DNA from: Paenibacillus terrae
GTDB lineage: Bacteria; Bacillota; Bacilli; Paenibacillales; Paenibacillaceae
DNA: 52,428 bases
Assembly: GCF_000943545.1 (NCBI RefSeq)
Contig: NZ_JTHP01000048.1
Location: forward strand, 1 to 52,428
Direction of reading: 5' to 3'
Positions within the stretch are counted from its first letter, which is position 1. Every line of letters begins with the position of its first letter. Of the stretch, positions 8,763 to 16,758 are shown piece after piece. The notes under the pieces are model-generated. The model ran no database searches, was not told where the DNA came from, and saw nothing but the letters and a program-made list of their open reading frames with translations. Position numbers and translations under genes: made by a program.

Positions 8763-9350
8763 CTATTTATGATGCATACCCAGCGCATTACAAACAAAAA
8801 TTTCAATACTCTCCCGAACTTCCTGCAAGTTCATCGTTTCGCCCCAAACCATTGATCGCATCGGTGCAAAAATGTAAATACCAAATAAGCAATTTGCCGT
8901 CGTTTTCGCATCAAGCTTACTCGAAATTTTCCCGTAAAACTTACCAGAGTCGATCTCCGCTTCCATAAAATCAAAATAGTCAGCCAATACCTGCCTGATA
9001 TTAAAATGCTGCTCCTGCGAAACCCATCCCTTGCTAACTAGCAAACGACAAAAATCCGGCTCTCTTCCAATAAACTCAACGTGTACTTGAATCAGCTTGT
9101 GAATCCTCGTTTCTACCTGATCCTTCGGAACCTGAGACATGGTTTCACGGATATCCTGAACAAAGCGCTCCATCCCCATCTTCAAAATATAAATGTACAG
9201 ATCTTGTTTATTTTTGAAGTTGTAATAAAGGGTCCCTTTAGCAATGCCGCATACCTTGGCGATTTCCTCCATATTGGTTTCATTGAAGCCACGTTCGGAA
9301 AAAGCCTTAAGCGCACCGTTAAAAATAATTTCCTTCGTCTGGTTTTTCAT
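8763..9350 (-). CDS. TetR/AcrR family repressor of the adjacent exporter
   Basis: This 195-residue regulator has the TetR helix-turn-helix at about residues 8-55: IIFNGALKAFSERGFNETNMEEIAKVCGIAKGTLYYNFKNKQDLY. The ligand domain is helical and unassigned. It is the first gene of the unit with the HlyD and ABC-2 genes and has GGAGGAAGC before its start, so it probably autoregulates the operon through the palindromes upstream. The family is certain; the inducer is not visible. Confidence 0.93.
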   Translation of the reverse strand: MKNQTKEIIFNGALKAFSERGFNETNMEEIAKVCGIAKGTLYYNFKNKQDLYIYILKMGMERFVQDIRETMSQVPKDQVETRIHKLIQVHVEFIGREPDFCRLLVSKGWVSQEQHFNIRQVLADYFDFMEAEIDSGKFYGKISSKLDAKTTANCLFGIYIFAPMRSMVWGETMNLQEVRESIEIFVCNALGMHHK

Positions 9351-9365
9351 GCTTCCTCCTTTTTT

Positions 9366-9383
9366 GAACTGACCGTCCAGTAC
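9366..9383. promoter_or_regulatory. Palindrome upstream of the TetR gene, candidate operator
   Basis: ACTG-N6-CAGT (9368-9381), extended to GAACTG...CAGTAC, lies 16 bases before the TetR start codon. Autorepressor sites are usually placed here. A second imperfect inverted repeat, TTTTAGA...TCTAAAA (9452-9485), lies about 70 bases further up. Confidence 0.45.
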
Positions 9384-9504
9384 AAAAATTATACGTTTAT
9401 TATAAGCCCATTTTTAGTTATCCAGCAATAGGAAATGTACAAAATACACAATTTTAGACAGTTCGTCTAAACGGACGTTCTAAAAACGGGAGAATTCAGA
9501 CATA

Positions 9505-9600
9505 CAAAAAACAGACCGAACAAGTGAGGGGGTCACTTATTCGGTCCGTTATTTTATAAAATCGGCTGGTAAAGGGGTCGCGTATTAAGTTTACCAGCCG
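9505..9600 (-). terminator. Two consecutive hairpin terminators after ugpB
   Basis: Reading the minus strand after the ugpB stop, a perfect 11-bp stem (9563-9573 with 9590-9600) comes first. A longer stem (AGACCGAACAAGTGA, 9513-9527, with TCACTTATTCGGTCC, 9532-9546) follows and runs into six T. The doubled structure should insulate the ugp operon from the TetR operon. Confidence 0.8.
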
Positions 9601-9618
9601 CTTTTAAGGGAAGGCCGA

Positions 9619-10986
9619 TTATTTTTTTACTGTTTGATTGTATTGCGCAATTTTGCCTGTAATCTCTTGTGCGGCTTGATCCAACGCCTGTTTTGGCTGT
9701 TGCTGTCCGCTCAAGACGGCCTCGATTGCACCCTCTACGATTTGACGCGCTTCCGGGAATACGCCCATCACTGCGCCTTGTGTAGCCGTGGATTGCGCCG
9801 ATGCGTGCAATTGGTCAACAGCAGTTTGGAATTGCGGGTATTTCACCATATTGTCCTTAAGTACCTGCTCGTTATAAGCTGCTTTGGTGATCGGGAAGTA
9901 CCCCGTATTCACGCTCCATTGTGCCTGTACAGCCGGGGAAGCAACGAATTTAATGAACTCCCACGCTGCCTTTTGCTGGGCTTCAGGCTTGTTGTTCATG
10001 ATGTACAAGCTCGCGCCGCCTACAACCACGCCGCCTTCTTTCGCTTCGTTCGCTCTTGGCAGAAAGCCAGTGCCTACCTCAAATTTATCGCCAACCTGCT
10101 CCACAATATTACGCAGCGAAGCGGTGGAATCCAGTGTCATAGCAATTTGTCCTGCGGAAAAAGCTTTGGCAGTATCATCGGAGTTACGTCCCAGATTGGA
10201 TACAACCTTTTCGTCGATCATTTTCTTCCACCAAGTCAGGGTTTTCACACCTGCATCTGAATTCAGCAGCGATTCCGTTGCTGCCTGATTGCGTCCGTTG
10301 CCATTATTCACATAATCCGCATTCTGATTAGCAAACAACTGCTCCATAAACCAGCCATAGATAGCGATGGATGCACCGGATTTCCCGTCCTTGCTCAAGG
10401 CTTTTGCAGCCTTTTCGAATTCATCATATGTTTTTGGAGGATTAGCCGGATCAAGTCCCGCCGCTTTAAAAGCATCCTTGTTATAGTACAAGATCGGATT
10501 CGACGTATTGAAAGGCATTGCATTCAATTTACCGTCGATGGTGTAATACCGTGTAATATTCGGCTCAAGCTGCGACAGATCGAACTTGTCTGCATCAATA
10601 AATTGTTGTACAGGAGTGATCATCTTGGAGTCGATCATGAATTTACTGCCGATTTCATACACCTGAATGATGTCCGGGCCGCTGTTGGAGCCAAGTGACG
10701 CTTTCAGCTTGTTCAAGCTGTCATCATATTTGCCTTGGTATACCGGCTCTACCTGAATGTCCTTGTGGCTGGCGTTAAAGTCAGCGGCGATTTGCTTGAT
10801 CGCTTTTTCACCGTTACCGGACATGGAATGCCACCAAGTCAACTTCACTGGAGAACCTGCTGCTGTTCCCGCATCGCTACCGTTGCTTGGCTTCTCAGCC
10901 GCCGTGTTATTGCTACAGCCTGCTGCAACAACGATTGCAGTCAGAATGAGCAAGGTCAAAGCACTTTTCAGACGAAAAAATCTCAT
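9619..10986 (-). CDS. ugpB: UgpB-like solute-binding lipoprotein (glycerol-3-phosphate or phosphodiester type)
   Basis: This family 1 extracellular solute-binding lipoprotein has 455 residues. The signal peptide MRFFRLKSALTLLILTAIVVAAGC ends in a lipobox with Cys near position 24. Several stretches are characteristic of UgpB: WWHSMSGNGEKAI, YQGKYDDSLNK, IIQVYEIGSKFMIDS, MPFNTSNPILYYNKDAFKAAGLDP, GGASLYIM and NTGYFPITKAAY. UgpB captures sn-glycerol-3-phosphate and glycerophosphodiesters. The ATG at 10986 is preceded by AGGGAGAGAAGAG; the upstream in-frame codons add a non-signal extension. It is the last gene of ugpA-ugpE-ugpB, with about 110 bases before it. The exact ligand cannot be read from the sequence. 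Confidence 0.88.
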   Translation of the reverse strand: MRFFRLKSALTLLILTAIVVAAGCSNNTAAEKPSNGSDAGTAAGSPVKLTWWHSMSGNGEKAIKQIAADFNASHKDIQVEPVYQGKYDDSLNKLKASLGSNSGPDIIQVYEIGSKFMIDSKMITPVQQFIDADKFDLSQLEPNITRYYTIDGKLNAMPFNTSNPILYYNKDAFKAAGLDPANPPKTYDEFEKAAKALSKDGKSGASIAIYGWFMEQLFANQNADYVNNGNGRNQAATESLLNSDAGVKTLTWWKKMIDEKVVSNLGRNSDDTAKAFSAGQIAMTLDSTASLRNIVEQVGDKFEVGTGFLPRANEAKEGGVVVGGASLYIMNNKPEAQQKAAWEFIKFVASPAVQAQWSVNTGYFPITKAAYNEQVLKDNMVKYPQFQTAVDQLHASAQSTATQGAVMGVFPEARQIVEGAIEAVLSGQQQPKQALDQAAQEITGKIAQYNQTVKK

Positions 10987-11095
10987 AATCTCTCTTCTCT
11001 CCCTTTGATTAAATGATTCTCGAATATAGATCAAGCTTTATATAGGCTGCTTGCGCAGATGTTGCTGTTTGCCCGAAGGGAAATCCCCTTCAGGA

Positions 11096-11917
11096 TCAAC
11101 CTTTAAGTGCACCCGCTGCCATCCCGCGTACCAACTGCTTCAGACCAAAGATCAGCAGAAGCAGAGACGGTAAAATGACGAGTGCCGTACCCGCGAACAC
11201 AAGATTCCATGAGGTGGATTCCTGAAATTCGAGCATGGAAATTCCGATTTGTACCGTACGCATATTCTCGCTGTTCGTGATCAACAACGGCCACAGGTAC
11301 GAATTGTACATATTCAGGAACGAATACACAGCCAATGTTCCGAGCGCCGGGCGCGATAGCGGAAGCACATGGAACAGGAAGTAACGGACATGTCCGCACC
11401 CGTCCATACGAGCCGCCTCGAACAATTCCTTGGGAAGCTGGAGAAAAAATTGCCGCAGCAGGAACGTTCCGAATGCCGTCGCCAGAAACGGAACCGTCAG
11501 CCCTTGATAGGTATCCAGCCAATTCCAGCTACGTACGGTCAGATAGTTCGGAATAATGGTCACTTCCCACGGGATCATCATGGTAGCGACAAACATGCTG
11601 AATATGAAGTTCTTCCCCTTGAATTCCATTTTGGCAAAGGCATAGGCCGCCAAGCTGGCTGTAATAAGCTGGCCGATCATTGTCAAGCCTGAAATGAGAA
11701 AGGTGTTACCGATGAACGCTGCAATCGGAACGATTTCAAATACGTCGGTAAAATTGGCCATATGAAAGGAATGCGGGAAAAAGCTCGGTGGATAGGCGCT
11801 TGCTTCCTCCGGCGACATGACAGCCATAAAAAACGTATAAATGACCGGATATAAAATCAAAGCAGCCGCAATCGTAAGCAACACATACACGAGTGTTGAA
11901 TTAAGATGTCGTTTCAT
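11096..11917 (-). CDS. ugpE: UgpE-like ABC permease
   Basis: This six-span carbohydrate-type (CUT1) permease has about 273 residues, with the EAA loop ELFEAARMDGCGHVRYFLFHVLPLSRPALGT in its second half. The start ATG at 11917 overlaps the ugpA stop as ATGA, which indicates translational coupling, and AAGAAAGGTG lies upstream. The longer frame beginning at 11944 would run into ugpA and is less likely. It works with UgpA as the membrane pore for the UgpB ligand. Confidence 0.88.
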   Translation of the reverse strand: MKRHLNSTLVYVLLTIAAALILYPVIYTFFMAVMSPEEASAYPPSFFPHSFHMANFTDVFEIVPIAAFIGNTFLISGLTMIGQLITASLAAYAFAKMEFKGKNFIFSMFVATMMIPWEVTIIPNYLTVRSWNWLDTYQGLTVPFLATAFGTFLLRQFFLQLPKELFEAARMDGCGHVRYFLFHVLPLSRPALGTLAVYSFLNMYNSYLWPLLITNSENMRTVQIGISMLEFQESTSWNLVFAGTALVILPSLLLLIFGLKQLVRGMAAGALKG

Positions 11918-12948
11918 TGGTAATGCACCTTTCTTTCCAACCATTTGAACTGGATCATTGTAAGCAGCAGGATGACGACAAACAGTACAATTGCCTGTGC
12001 GCTGCCCGTTCCGAATCGGAAATTAACGAAGGCCTCCTGATAAATGGAATACACGAACACATTGGTGCTGTTCACTGGACCGCCCTTGGTCAGAATGTTA
12101 ATTTGAGCAAAAGACTGGAAAGCTCCAATGATGGATACTACAGTTACAAAGAAGATCGTTGGCGACAGTAGCGGCATGGAAATTCGCCAGAATGTTACCA
12201 GCGGACCTGCCCCGTCCATTTTTGCACTCTCATACATGTCTTCTGGAATCCCTTGAAGTCCGCTTGATAAAATAATGTAATTAAAGCCTAGATTCATCCA
12301 GATGGTCATAATCGCTACGGAGAACAACGCCCAATCCGGGCTGGTCAGCCACGGAACCGGATTGATATGTAGCAGGGAAAGCACGTAGTTAAACATCCCC
12401 AGAGTCGGATGAAAAAGAAATTTCCAAATGACCGCAGATGAGCCGACCGACAGCACCATCGGCAGCGAAAAAGCGAACTGGAAGATACGCATCCCCCGCA
12501 GCTTGCTATGTGTAAGTGCAGCCAGCACCAGCGCCAGTAAAATGCCTACAGGCACCGTCAGCAGCGCAAACAGGAGCGTAACCTTGATTCCTTGCAGGAA
12601 TTGACCCGAGCTAAAAAGTGTAGCAAAGTTGTCTAACCCAACATAAGCTGCAACATTTCCTGCGGGATCTGTGGAGTGCAAGCTGAGATAAACCGACTTG
12701 ATCATCGGGTAAAACATAAATACAGCAAACAAAATGAGCGAAGGAGCCAAAAACGTATACGCTAGCGCGTTTTCGCGCAGTCTCTGAATTTTTAGCGAAC
12801 CCGTGCGTACGCGGGCCTTAGACGAAGTCTGTTGCTGGCTCCTCGTCCCGAGTCCCATAGATTTGTTAAGCTCACCCAAAACGGAGCGCCCCTTTCTTTT
12901 CAAACCAACCTCAGTAAGTGTATCGTTTCGATGTAAAGGGAACATCAA
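11914..12948 (-). CDS. ugpA: UgpA-like ABC permease, first gene of the ugp operon
   Basis: This CUT1-type permease has up to 344 residues. The first span is ALAYTFLAPSLILFAVFMFYPMI and the EAA loop is EDMYESAKMDGAGPLVTFWRISMPLLSPTIFF. The 55 residues before the first span are unusually long and basic (GTRSQQQTSSKARVRTGSLKIQRLREN), so the start is uncertain. A TTG near 12879 or ATG 12858 inside the extension would give a more usual length. No ATPase gene (ugpC/msmX type) is present in the operon, so a shared ATPase elsewhere, possibly including the one at 24118-25233, must serve it. Confidence 0.83.
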   Translation of the reverse strand: MMFPLHRNDTLTEVGLKRKGRSVLGELNKSMGLGTRSQQQTSSKARVRTGSLKIQRLRENALAYTFLAPSLILFAVFMFYPMIKSVYLSLHSTDPAGNVAAYVGLDNFATLFSSGQFLQGIKVTLLFALLTVPVGILLALVLAALTHSKLRGMRIFQFAFSLPMVLSVGSSAVIWKFLFHPTLGMFNYVLSLLHINPVPWLTSPDWALFSVAIMTIWMNLGFNYIILSSGLQGIPEDMYESAKMDGAGPLVTFWRISMPLLSPTIFFVTVVSIIGAFQSFAQINILTKGGPVNSTNVFVYSIYQEAFVNFRFGTGSAQAIVLFVVILLLTMIQFKWLERKVHYQ

Positions 12949-13072
12949 GTGGGTTGGAGCAAAATGTTAATGTTTCATGACTTTGTAAAACCTGTCCCAT
13001 CTGGGTAGCTGCACAATGGCACAGACTCCTGCATACGATACATCATTATATGAGTATGGAGGTCAGAGGCGA

Positions 13073-13393
13073 ATGCCGTACAACACTGTCAATCCGCAAA
13101 CCTTATATCAGGCAAGACCGGAATTTCAGACAGAACTCAAAAGGGTCCACGATCATCTGCATCACCAGTTGGGTCCTTACGTCAATCACACCGTCCGGGT
13201 TCAAACAATGGATCATCATGTGTATGAAGGAAGGATTGTCCACATCGACGCGGATCACTTGTATTTGAGAGTTCCTCAACCGCACCACACGCCCTCCCCA
13301 GGCACCCCCACTCCCTATCGTTCCTATGCCTACAGAGACGTCATTCTGCCGCTGGTGCTGTACAATCTGCTGGTGGTGACACTGCTGAGCTAA
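13073..13393 (+). CDS. Small conserved-looking protein of unknown function
   Basis: I do not recognise a named family. The 106-residue protein has a His-rich N-terminal half (VHDHLHHQLGPYVNHTVRV). An LSm-like beta pattern follows (VQTMDHHVYEGRIVHIDADHLYLRV), then a Pro/His linker and a hydrophobic tail (VILPLVLYNLLVVTLLS) that could insert in a membrane. This layout resembles small spore-associated or envelope proteins of Bacilli, but that is a guess. I chose ATG 13073 because GGAGG lies 10 bases upstream; the longer frame from 13016 has no site. It is followed by a strong terminator. Confidence 0.65.
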   Translation: MPYNTVNPQTLYQARPEFQTELKRVHDHLHHQLGPYVNHTVRVQTMDHHVYEGRIVHIDADHLYLRVPQPHHTPSPGTPTPYRSYAYRDVILPLVLYNLLVVTLLS

Positions 13394-13418
13394 CGCTCGA
13401 TCCATTCAGTCACAAAAC

Positions 13419-13478
13419 AAAAAACCTCCAATTTCGTGAACAGCCGACCATCGGCATATTACGAAGCTGGAGGTTTTT
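13419..13478 (+). terminator. Terminator after the small unknown gene
   Basis: AAAACCTCCA...TTCGT pairs with ACGAA..TGGAGGTTTT around an inner small hairpin (GCCGACCATCGGC) and ends in T. It looks usable from both strands. Confidence 0.75.
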
Positions 13479-13609
13479 ACGTATTTATTTTACATTTTGG
13501 ACAGGAATTTAACTGAATTAGAAGCAGATAAATTTTGGGAACAAGGAATGGTATGTGCTCCTTCTTGGCAAGCTAATGTGAGAAAACGTCAGAACGGAGA
13601 AGAAGCCTA

Positions 13610-14392
13610 ATGAAATATAACCGATTACTGTCTGCAAGTATCGTTGTTTCGTTGTTCTGTGCCAGCTTTTACGCCACACCCTATACCGAGGCCGCCTCGT
13701 ATGCCTCCCCTGCACCAACAAAGGGTAGAGCCTATTATGAAGAACGTGGCGACATTGTATGGGAAGTTCCTACCCAGCGCAAGGTGATTGCCCTCACATT
13801 CGACGACGGACCGGATGAAAGAAAAACGCCCGCCATTCTGGATTTACTCAAGCAATATGACGCCAAAGCGACCTTCTTTGTCGTCGGCAGCCGTGTAGAA
13901 AAACTCCCTGACATTGTCAAACGGGAACGAAAAGAAGGCCATGAGGTTGGCAACCATACTTTCCATCATCCATCCTTCCATAATATTTCCCGTAACAAAG
14001 CTCTGTCTGAAATGGATCAGGGCCAAGCCAGCATCGTTCAAGCAACAGGGGTTGAAACCCATCTTTTCCGTCCACCGGGTGGTTCCTATACCGACTCGCT
14101 CGTCAAACTATCTAAAGAAAAAGGGCTTAAATTAATTTTATGGTCCTGGCATCAGGACACCCTGGATTGGCGGAAACCTGGTGTACACCGGATCGCCAAT
14201 AAGGTACTTCGTAATGCTCGCAATGGCGATATCGTCCTCATGCACGATTATGTATATAAAAGTACACAAACCGTTGAAGCCCTCAAAATCATTTTACCTG
14301 AGCTGAAAAAAAGAGGCTTTACCTTCGTCACCGTATCCGAACTGCTTGCCAATCGTGAGACTCCTGAAGGACTTATTGAGGTGAATAAATAA
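13610..14392 (+). CDS. Secreted polysaccharide deacetylase (NodB/CE4 family)
   Basis: This 260-residue exported enzyme is expected to remove N-acetyl groups from a surface glycan or peptidoglycan. A signal peptide (about residues 1-28, ending near TEAAS) precedes the NodB domain. All five CE4 motifs can be seen: TFDDGPDE near 65, HTFHHPS (HxxxH with the metal Asp of motif 1) near 118, RPPGGSY near 155, DTLDWRKPG near 185 and VLMHDY near 206. GGAGAAG lies 8 bases upstream of the ATG. It is a single gene beside other envelope genes (sortase, amidase, flippase). It resembles PdaA/YlxY-type deacetylases, but the substrate is not assignable. Confidence 0.92.
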   Translation: MKYNRLLSASIVVSLFCASFYATPYTEAASYASPAPTKGRAYYEERGDIVWEVPTQRKVIALTFDDGPDERKTPAILDLLKQYDAKATFFVVGSRVEKLPDIVKRERKEGHEVGNHTFHHPSFHNISRNKALSEMDQGQASIVQATGVETHLFRPPGGSYTDSLVKLSKEKGLKLILWSWHQDTLDWRKPGVHRIANKVLRNARNGDIVLMHDYVYKSTQTVEALKIILPELKKRGFTFVTVSELLANRETPEGLIEVNK

Positions 14393-14507
14393 AGGATGGG
14401 AATAAATTCCAAGCCAATTCTTCCCTTTGAAATCATTGGCTACATAAAACGTTCTTCATACGGAAAATATATTTATGAATTACCAACTATCTCAAGGAGG
14501 CAATAAC

Positions 14508-14816
14508 ATGAAAAAAGCAATATTGACTGTAGCGTCCCTGGCTGTACTTCTGTCAGCAGGATCAATGGTATCTGCAGCACCCGCAACGGAAAAGCATGAA
14601 CACAAAATGCACCAACATAAGGTAAAGGCTCATGCGAAACATGAACACAAGCTGCACGCCAAGAGCAAACATGAGAAAGTCCACAAGCTACATGCGCGTG
14701 AAGCTGCACCTGCCAAAATGATTGGAGAAAAAAGCATTCATGCGAAAAGTATAAAAGCAAAGGCTACTAAATTACCAAAAACCGGATTCGGTGGCGCGAG
14801 CGAGCAAATGAATTAG
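14508..14816 (+). CDS. Tiny His/Lys-rich secreted protein ending in an LPKTG motif
   Basis: This 102-residue protein has a clear signal peptide (MKKAILTVASLAVLLSAGSMVSAAP, cut near residue 23-25) and then a low-complexity region rich in His, Lys, Glu and Ala (KHEHKMHQHKVKAHAKHEHK). The C-terminus LPKTGFGGASEQMN carries a sortase-type LPxTG box but only nine residues follow it. There is no hydrophobic span or basic tail, unlike classical wall-anchored proteins. The sortase gene is next downstream, which supports a substrate-enzyme pair. AAGGAGG precedes ATG 14508 with a spacing of 7. His-rich composition could bind metal; this is inference. Confidence 0.8.
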   Translation: MKKAILTVASLAVLLSAGSMVSAAPATEKHEHKMHQHKVKAHAKHEHKLHAKSKHEKVHKLHAREAAPAKMIGEKSIHAKSIKAKATKLPKTGFGGASEQMN

Positions 14817-14829
14817 GGAGGGGTAAAAG

Positions 14830-14860
14830 GAGAGGGTTAGCTTGTTAACCCTCTCTCTTT
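14830..14860 (+). terminator. Hairpin between the LPKTG gene and the sortase gene
   Basis: GAGAGGGTTA (14830-14839) pairs perfectly with TAACCCTCTC (14846-14855), followed by a pyrimidine stretch TCTTTCTT. It ends 11 bases before the sortase start, so readthrough rather than a separate promoter may set sortase levels. Confidence 0.65.
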
Positions 14861-14866
14861 CTTCAT

Positions 14867-15574
14867 ATGAACAATAAGTGGATTATTCGTATCATTGTGC
14901 TATTGATTTTGCTGGGTAGTACGAGCTGTTCATCTTCGGCTGAACCTCAAGGTAGCTCCCATACTAACTCCAGCCACACCCCGGCTAAGCATGAAATTCA
15001 ACAAACTAAAACGACGAAGCCCTTACAGGTTAAAAGTAAACCTTTCCAAGGGAGCATTCCACGTAAAATCGATATTCCTGCGGTTCGTATTCATTCGATT
15101 ATAGAACCGGTAACCTACTTAGAAAATGGTCAAATGGGCGTTCCAGGCAACACGGATCGAGTAGGTTATTTATCTACTGGTATATTGCCAGGAGCGGCAG
15201 GTAATGCAATTATGGATGGTCATGTTGATACATACACGGGCCCGGCAGTTTTTTATCCTCTTAAAAAACTGAAAAGGGGGGATTTTGTGTATGTGACTGG
15301 CGATGACGGTTGTAAGCTACAGTTTGTTGTGGAGTCGGTAAAATTTTACTTAACCTCCGCAGCACCGATTCAAACGATTTTTGGCCCTACAGAAGAACAC
15401 CGTTTAAACTTGATTACCTGTGCCGGACGCTACAGTCGAAGCAAGAAGGAGCATGAAGGAAGGCTGATCGTCTTTACCAAATTAACACACATGAATTCAG
15501 CCTGTGAGAAAATTATGGTTCAAAACAAGGACAATTCCAAAAACAACCCAATTATTTTCAAGGAGAATGAATAA
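14867..15574 (+). CDS. Sortase (class D/F-like) transpeptidase
   Basis: This 235-residue sortase has an N-terminal lipoprotein-like or membrane-anchor segment (WIIRIIVLLILLGSTSC). A Ser/Thr/His linker leads to the catalytic beta-barrel from about residue 65 (IPRKIDIPAVRIHSIIEP). The three catalytic residues are visible: His in MDGHVDTYTG near residue 118, Cys in NLITCAGRY near 186 and Arg in KEHEGRLIVF near 199. It should cut an LPxTG-like signal and transfer the protein to an amine acceptor, and the preceding gene is the obvious candidate. No good ribosome-binding site is visible before ATG 14867, which is odd. The C-terminal 25 residues are a Lys/Asn-rich extension. Two bases separate it from the amidase gene. 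Confidence 0.88.
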   Translation: MNNKWIIRIIVLLILLGSTSCSSSAEPQGSSHTNSSHTPAKHEIQQTKTTKPLQVKSKPFQGSIPRKIDIPAVRIHSIIEPVTYLENGQMGVPGNTDRVGYLSTGILPGAAGNAIMDGHVDTYTGPAVFYPLKKLKRGDFVYVTGDDGCKLQFVVESVKFYLTSAAPIQTIFGPTEEHRLNLITCAGRYSRSKKEHEGRLIVFTKLTHMNSACEKIMVQNKDNSKNNPIIFKENE

Positions 15575-15576
15575 TT

Positions 15577-16704
15577 GTGCTTAGGATCAGAAAATTACAA
15601 TTGCTGTGCATGATCTTAATAATAATTCCGGCTTACAGCTTCTCTTTATTTCGTGCACAAGCCGAGCCAGCTAAACAGGATAACGTTACCCCCTTTCTTC
15701 AAGAACTGTTTGATGACCGTACCCGGTTGTTAATGGATCAGGACAAAACGCATATCGAAGACCATTACTTATTTAAAGATAGACGAAGCAGCCAATATGC
15801 GTACCTTCATGAACTGAACAGGGCCGAATATATTCAAGAATGGGCCAAGCTTCGAAAAATAAAATTTGTGAATGCGGAAAGTTCCATTCGGATAGCCCGG
15901 GCCATAGTGTTGGGCGATACGGCAAAAGTGTCACTTGTTCAGTCCTTGAAATTGAGCTATGAGTATATCGACAGCTATCCCGGTCGGCATGATTTTGGAA
16001 TTGGAACACGTCATGGCATTACACTGAGAAAAAAAGATAATCGTTGGTACGTGGAACGTGAATGGTATTCAGATCCTCTGGAAGAGAATTCAAAAAAGAT
16101 TCAAAAATCCGACTTATTTTTTACTCCCCATGAAGTTCCGGCAACACCAGAAAGGGTTATTCATAAATACAACAGGGCCCGCGCCGTTGACTATGCGAAC
16201 AAGTATGCAGGAACGACATGGGGAGCAGGTAATGGTCAGCGATATAATCAAAAATACCTGGATTATAACTCCAAAGGAGGCGATTGTACCAACTTCTCCT
16301 CCCAAGTTATCGGGGACAAGGAGGAAGGCGGAGGGCTTCCTATGAAATCTGGGTGGCATTACTTGTATGGCAACGGTGGAAGCCAAGCCTGGGTTCAAAC
16401 GGACGCTTTTAAAAATTTTCTGTTACGCTCCGGCTATGGAAGGATTATAGGACAAGGTAGCTTCTCTGATATTGTTCAATCGGTCAATGAACGGCAGCAG
16501 CACCTTAACAGACCACAGTTGCTGCCAGGTGATTTGATTGCTTACGTATTAAAAGGTGATGTAGACCACTTCTCCGTTGTAGTCGGATTTGATCAGAGTG
16601 GCTATCCCTTAGTCAACTCCCATACCGCAGACCGTTTCAGAGTCCCCTTCGATTTAGGGTGGGATAAAAACACCAAATATTTGTTGATTCATATACAAGA
16701 TTAA
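15577..16704 (+). CDS. Secreted protein with a putative cysteine amidase domain (Amidase_6)
   Basis: This 375-residue exported protein starts at GTG 15577, behind AAGGAGAATGA that overlaps the end of the sortase gene. After a signal peptide (LLCMILIIIPAYSFSLFRAQA) comes a region of about residues 40-185 resembling a small alpha+beta accessory domain. The C-terminal half (about 195-375) matches the putative amidase family: YNRARAVDYANKYAG, then YNSKGGDCTNFSSQVI with the presumed catalytic Cys, DHFSVVVGF with the presumed His, and YPLVNSHTADRF. Members are thought to act on cell wall amide bonds, like NlpC/CHAP enzymes. The likely operon is LPKTG protein, sortase, amidase. Confidence 0.83.
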   Translation: MLRIRKLQLLCMILIIIPAYSFSLFRAQAEPAKQDNVTPFLQELFDDRTRLLMDQDKTHIEDHYLFKDRRSSQYAYLHELNRAEYIQEWAKLRKIKFVNAESSIRIARAIVLGDTAKVSLVQSLKLSYEYIDSYPGRHDFGIGTRHGITLRKKDNRWYVEREWYSDPLEENSKKIQKSDLFFTPHEVPATPERVIHKYNRARAVDYANKYAGTTWGAGNGQRYNQKYLDYNSKGGDCTNFSSQVIGDKEEGGGLPMKSGWHYLYGNGGSQAWVQTDAFKNFLLRSGYGRIIGQGSFSDIVQSVNERQQHLNRPQLLPGDLIAYVLKGDVDHFSVVVGFDQSGYPLVNSHTADRFRVPFDLGWDKNTKYLLIHIQD

Positions 16705-16758
16705 GCATCATGGCCCTTAAGACTTGTTCATATCCCGGAGGTTGCTGTCATAGGAATA

